From NCBI RefSeq assembly GCF_029910095.1, contig NZ_CP094526.1:1736001-1800000 (forward strand): 64,000 bases of DNA, in the 5' to 3' direction. The notes below the pieces were generated by a model, which made no database searches, had not been told where the DNA came from, and saw nothing but the letters and a program-made list of their open reading frames with translations. The stretch comes from Bradyrhizobium sp. ISRA464. Its GTDB lineage: Bacteria; Pseudomonadota; Alphaproteobacteria; Rhizobiales; Xanthobacteraceae. The translations under genes and the position numbers were made by a program. Below are positions 61,992-64,000 of this stretch, piece after piece. Positions within the stretch are counted from its first letter, which is position 1, and each line of letters opens with the position of its first letter.

Positions 61992-62050
61992 GTCATTGCG
62001 AGCGGCAAAAGCGGAAAGGCAATCCACCTGTCGATGGATTGCCCGGTGAA
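61992..62050. repeat. REP-like repeat, GTCATTGCGAGCG family, copy 5
   Basis: GTCATTGCGAGCGGCAAAAG and GGCAATCCACC face GGATTGCCCGGTGAAG. It is a shorter or decayed copy that has lost the right-hand GCAATGAC end. Confidence 0.6.
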
Positions 62051-62105
62051 GTCAAGCCGCTGCACTCATAGTTGCCGAGGCAACGGCTAAAATTGCGCGC
62101 GGCGG

Positions 62106-62993
62106 CTAGTCGGTTTTCTGCAATGCGGCGGTCTGCTTGGCGAGCTGCTTGTCGAAATCCTGTTCGAGCCCTGTCACATAGACCACATTCTCACCGGGCC
62201 TGACGAACGGGTTCGGCGCGCCGTCCTTCATTTGCGCGCGCTTGGCCTGCATGCCGTAGACCTCGGGATGCGGCCCGAGCAGCACGTCGACCTTCATGGC
62301 CTTGACCTTGGCGAAGGTCGACCGGTAGTCGTCGACGATGCCGGGATAGGTCGGATGGCCGACCAGCCGGTTCAGCGCGACCGTTCCGCTGCAGAAGAAC
62401 AGCACGTTGCGGTCCTGGTCGCCGTCCTTGACCGTCATCTCCCAGCTCGTGCAGCCGGGCGAGTGGCCGGGCGTCGCATGCGCGGTCAGAGTGGCGTCGC
62501 CAAGCGTCACCTTGTCGCCTTCCTTGACCGTGCGGTCCACCTTTACGGGCGCAAAGGCAAGATCGGCGTTGTTCTCGTCGCCCGGATAGTAGCCGCCCTC
62601 GAGCAACGGCTTGTCGCGCTCACCGGCAACCAATTGCGCGCCGGTCTCCTTCTTGATCTCGGCGAAGCCGCCGGTGTGGTCGAGATGGGCATGCGAGTTG
62701 AGGATGTATTTGATGTCGCCGACCTTGAAGCCGAGCTTGCTGATGTTGTCCTTGATCATGCCGGTCGACTGCTGCATCGCCGTGTCCATCAGGATCAGGC
62801 CCTGCGAGGTCTTGATGATGTAGACCGCGATCCCGTCGGTGCCGACGTAATAGATGTTGCCGATCAGCTGGAACGGCTCGAACGGCGCGGTCCACTTCTT
62901 CATGACTGTCGCCATGAAATCCTTGAGCGTCTGTGCCTGCGCGCCGGTTGCGATCAGCGTTAGCGCACACAGCGCGGCTGCGAGCGTCCTCAT
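62106..62993 (-). CDS. Subclass B3 metallo-beta-lactamase, BJP-1-like
   Basis: A 295-residue exported enzyme with a Sec signal peptide (LAAALCALTLIATGAQAQ). Zinc ligands are H101, H103, D105 and H106 (NSHAHLDHTGG; standard H116, H118, D120, H121), a His in TPGHSPGCTSWEM (H196) and a His in LLGPHPEVYGM (H263). The sequence agrees closely with BJP-1 of Bradyrhizobium japonicum as I remember it, so the same function is expected: hydrolysis of beta-lactams including carbapenems, in the periplasm. It is a resident chromosomal gene with no mobile sequence beside it. Confidence 0.94.
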   Translation of the reverse strand: MRTLAAALCALTLIATGAQAQTLKDFMATVMKKWTAPFEPFQLIGNIYYVGTDGIAVYIIKTSQGLILMDTAMQQSTGMIKDNISKLGFKVGDIKYILNSHAHLDHTGGFAEIKKETGAQLVAGERDKPLLEGGYYPGDENNADLAFAPVKVDRTVKEGDKVTLGDATLTAHATPGHSPGCTSWEMTVKDGDQDRNVLFFCSGTVALNRLVGHPTYPGIVDDYRSTFAKVKAMKVDVLLGPHPEVYGMQAKRAQMKDGAPNPFVRPGENVVYVTGLEQDFDKQLAKQTAALQKTD

Positions 62994-63093
62994 GGTTGCC
63001 TCCCTATCAGTTCTTATTGTTATTCGATGGTGGCACTATGCGTGGTGTCGCCATCGATCGCAATCGACGTCGTCGCGGAGGCCCAATGCGGAA

Positions 63094-64000
63094 TCAGATG
63101 ATGTCACGCAACAGGGCAATCAAGCGGTTGCATTGCTCGTCGGTTCCGACCGTGATGCGCAGGAAGTCCTCGATCCGCGGTTTCTGGAAATGCCGGACGA
63201 GGACGCCGCGCTCGCGCAGCGGGGCCGCAAGGTCCGCACCGCGATGGCCGGGATGGCGCGCGAACACGAAGTTCGCGAGCGACGGCAGCACCTCGAAGCC
63301 CAGCTCGGCGAGGCCGTGAACCAGCGTCTCGCGGCTGGCGATGATGCGTTGGCGCGTCTCCTGAAACCAGCCGTCGTCCTTGATGGCGGCAGCCGCGCCG
63401 GCGAGTGCAAAGCAATCCAGCGGATAGGAGTTGAAGCTGTCCTTCACCCGCTCCAGCGCCTCGATCAGCGGACGCTGGCCAATGGCGAAGCCGACGCGCA
63501 AGCCTGCCAGCGCGCGCGACTTGGAGAGGGTCTGGATCACAAGGAGATTGTCGTGGCGCGCCACCAGCGGGACGGCGCTCTCGGCGCCGAAGTCGACATA
63601 GGCCTCGTCGACCACCACGAGCTGGTCGGGGTGTTCGGTGACGAACGCTTCGATTGCGTCGCGCGGCAGCGCGATGCCGGTCGGGGCGTTCGGGTTGCAC
63701 AGCAGGATGGCGCTGCATGGGCGCCGGTAGTCGGCAAGCCGCACCCGCATCGCGGCATCGAGCGGCACCGCCTCGTGCCGGATGCCGTAGAGGCGGCAAT
63801 AGACCGGGTAGAAGCTGTAGGTGATGTCAGGGAACAGCAGCGGCGCATCATGCTTCAGCAGGGCCTGGAAGGTATGGGCCAGCACCTCGTCCGAGCCGTT
63901 GCCGACGAACACCTCCTCGGGCGCGACGCCATAGCGGGCCGCGATCGTCTCGCGCAGTGCGGTCGCGCGCGGATCGGGGTAGAGCCGCAGTCGATCCGTC
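63094..64000 (-). CDS. hisC: Histidinol-phosphate aminotransferase (5' end outside window)
   Basis: About 302 residues of a PLP-dependent class I/II aminotransferase; the frame is open to the window edge ([20 protein letters not shown]), so about 50 N-terminal residues are missing. The PLP Lys is in [15 protein letters not shown], and the phosphate-binding segment is [17 protein letters not shown]. It converts imidazole acetol phosphate and glutamate to histidinol phosphate; such enzymes often act on aromatic amino acids as well. No other his gene is near, so this may be one of two copies, which is common in rhizobia. Confidence 0.93.
   Translation of the reverse strand, partial: TDRLRLYPDPRATALRETIAARYGVAPEEVFVGNGSDEVLAHTFQALLKHDAPLLFPDITYSFYPVYCRLYGIRHEAVPLDAAMRVRLADYRRPCSAILLCNPNAPTGIALPRDAIEAFVTEHPDQLVVVDEAYVDFGAESAVPLVARHDNLLVIQTLSKSRALAGLRVGFAIGQRPLIEALERVKDSFNSYPLDCFALAGAAAAIKDDGWFQETRQRIIASRETLVHGLAELGFEVLPSLANFVFARHPGHRGADLAAPLRERGVLVRHFQKPRIEDFLRITVGTDEQCNRLIALLRDII

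Overview
The window is high-GC alphaproteobacterial chromosome, most likely Bradyrhizobium or a very close relative. The basis is mixed. A class B3 metallo-beta-lactamase (62106-62993) matches, from memory, the Bradyrhizobium enzyme BJP-1 along its length. Several dispersed palindromic repeats look like the intergenic repeats of Bradyrhizobium genomes. The gene stock (RHH-less PutA with a divergent Lrp-type regulator, SorAB-like sulfite oxidation, many acyl-CoA and CoA-transferase genes) fits too. There is no rRNA, tRNA, CRISPR array, phage block or conjugation module. Apart from one IS91-family element the window reads as ordinary metabolic chromosome.

Layout. 1-9.5 kb: the 3' end of tex; an IS91-type transposase with its tyrosine recombinase; a lower-GC orphan gene beside it; an exported glycine-rich protein; a two-component pair; a repeat-dense 650 bp gap; and a LuxR regulator overlapping an HtrA-like protein that has lost its protease residues. 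9.6-14.1 kb: an AraC regulator divergent from cupin, flavin monooxygenase and maleylacetate reductase genes, probably an aromatic-ring pathway. 14.1-23.4 kb: Tat-exported GH1 glucosidase, exported M1 aminopeptidase lacking an internal domain, acetolactate-synthase-like enzyme, phosphoglucomutase, epimerase and DHDPS-like lyase. 23.5-26.7 kb: a divergent FtsH and Deg-protease pair (envelope quality control). 26.9-32.5 kb: an orphan molybdenum hydroxylase large subunit and an operon of two acyl-CoA dehydrogenases plus enoyl-CoA hydratase.

32.7-46.9 kb: lemA with two TPM-domain genes; GST; a cyclic-nucleotide-binding protein overlapping an MBL hydrolase; a membrane coiled-coil protein; an exported CXXCH protein; a second GST; a CoA-transferase; putA and its regulator; cspA. 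47.2-57 kb: sulfite dehydrogenase with its cytochrome c; a membrane/ferredoxin/adenylate cyclase fusion; a GT39-type glycosyltransferase whose tail is read from a repeat; the YcjF/YcjX pair; hemolysin III; and an SDR enzyme. 57.3-64 kb: isochorismatase-family hydrolase and TetR regulator divergent from an HpaB/AbfD-family flavoprotein, with a tandem operator between them; benzoylformate decarboxylase; metallo-beta-lactamase; and a partial hisC.

For follow-up I would put first the structured repeat at about 7690-7955, the ferredoxin-cyclase fusion, the AbfD-like protein with altered cluster ligands, the domain-deleted aminopeptidase and the dead HtrA/LuxR pair. I did not find a clearly new multi-gene defence or mobile system.
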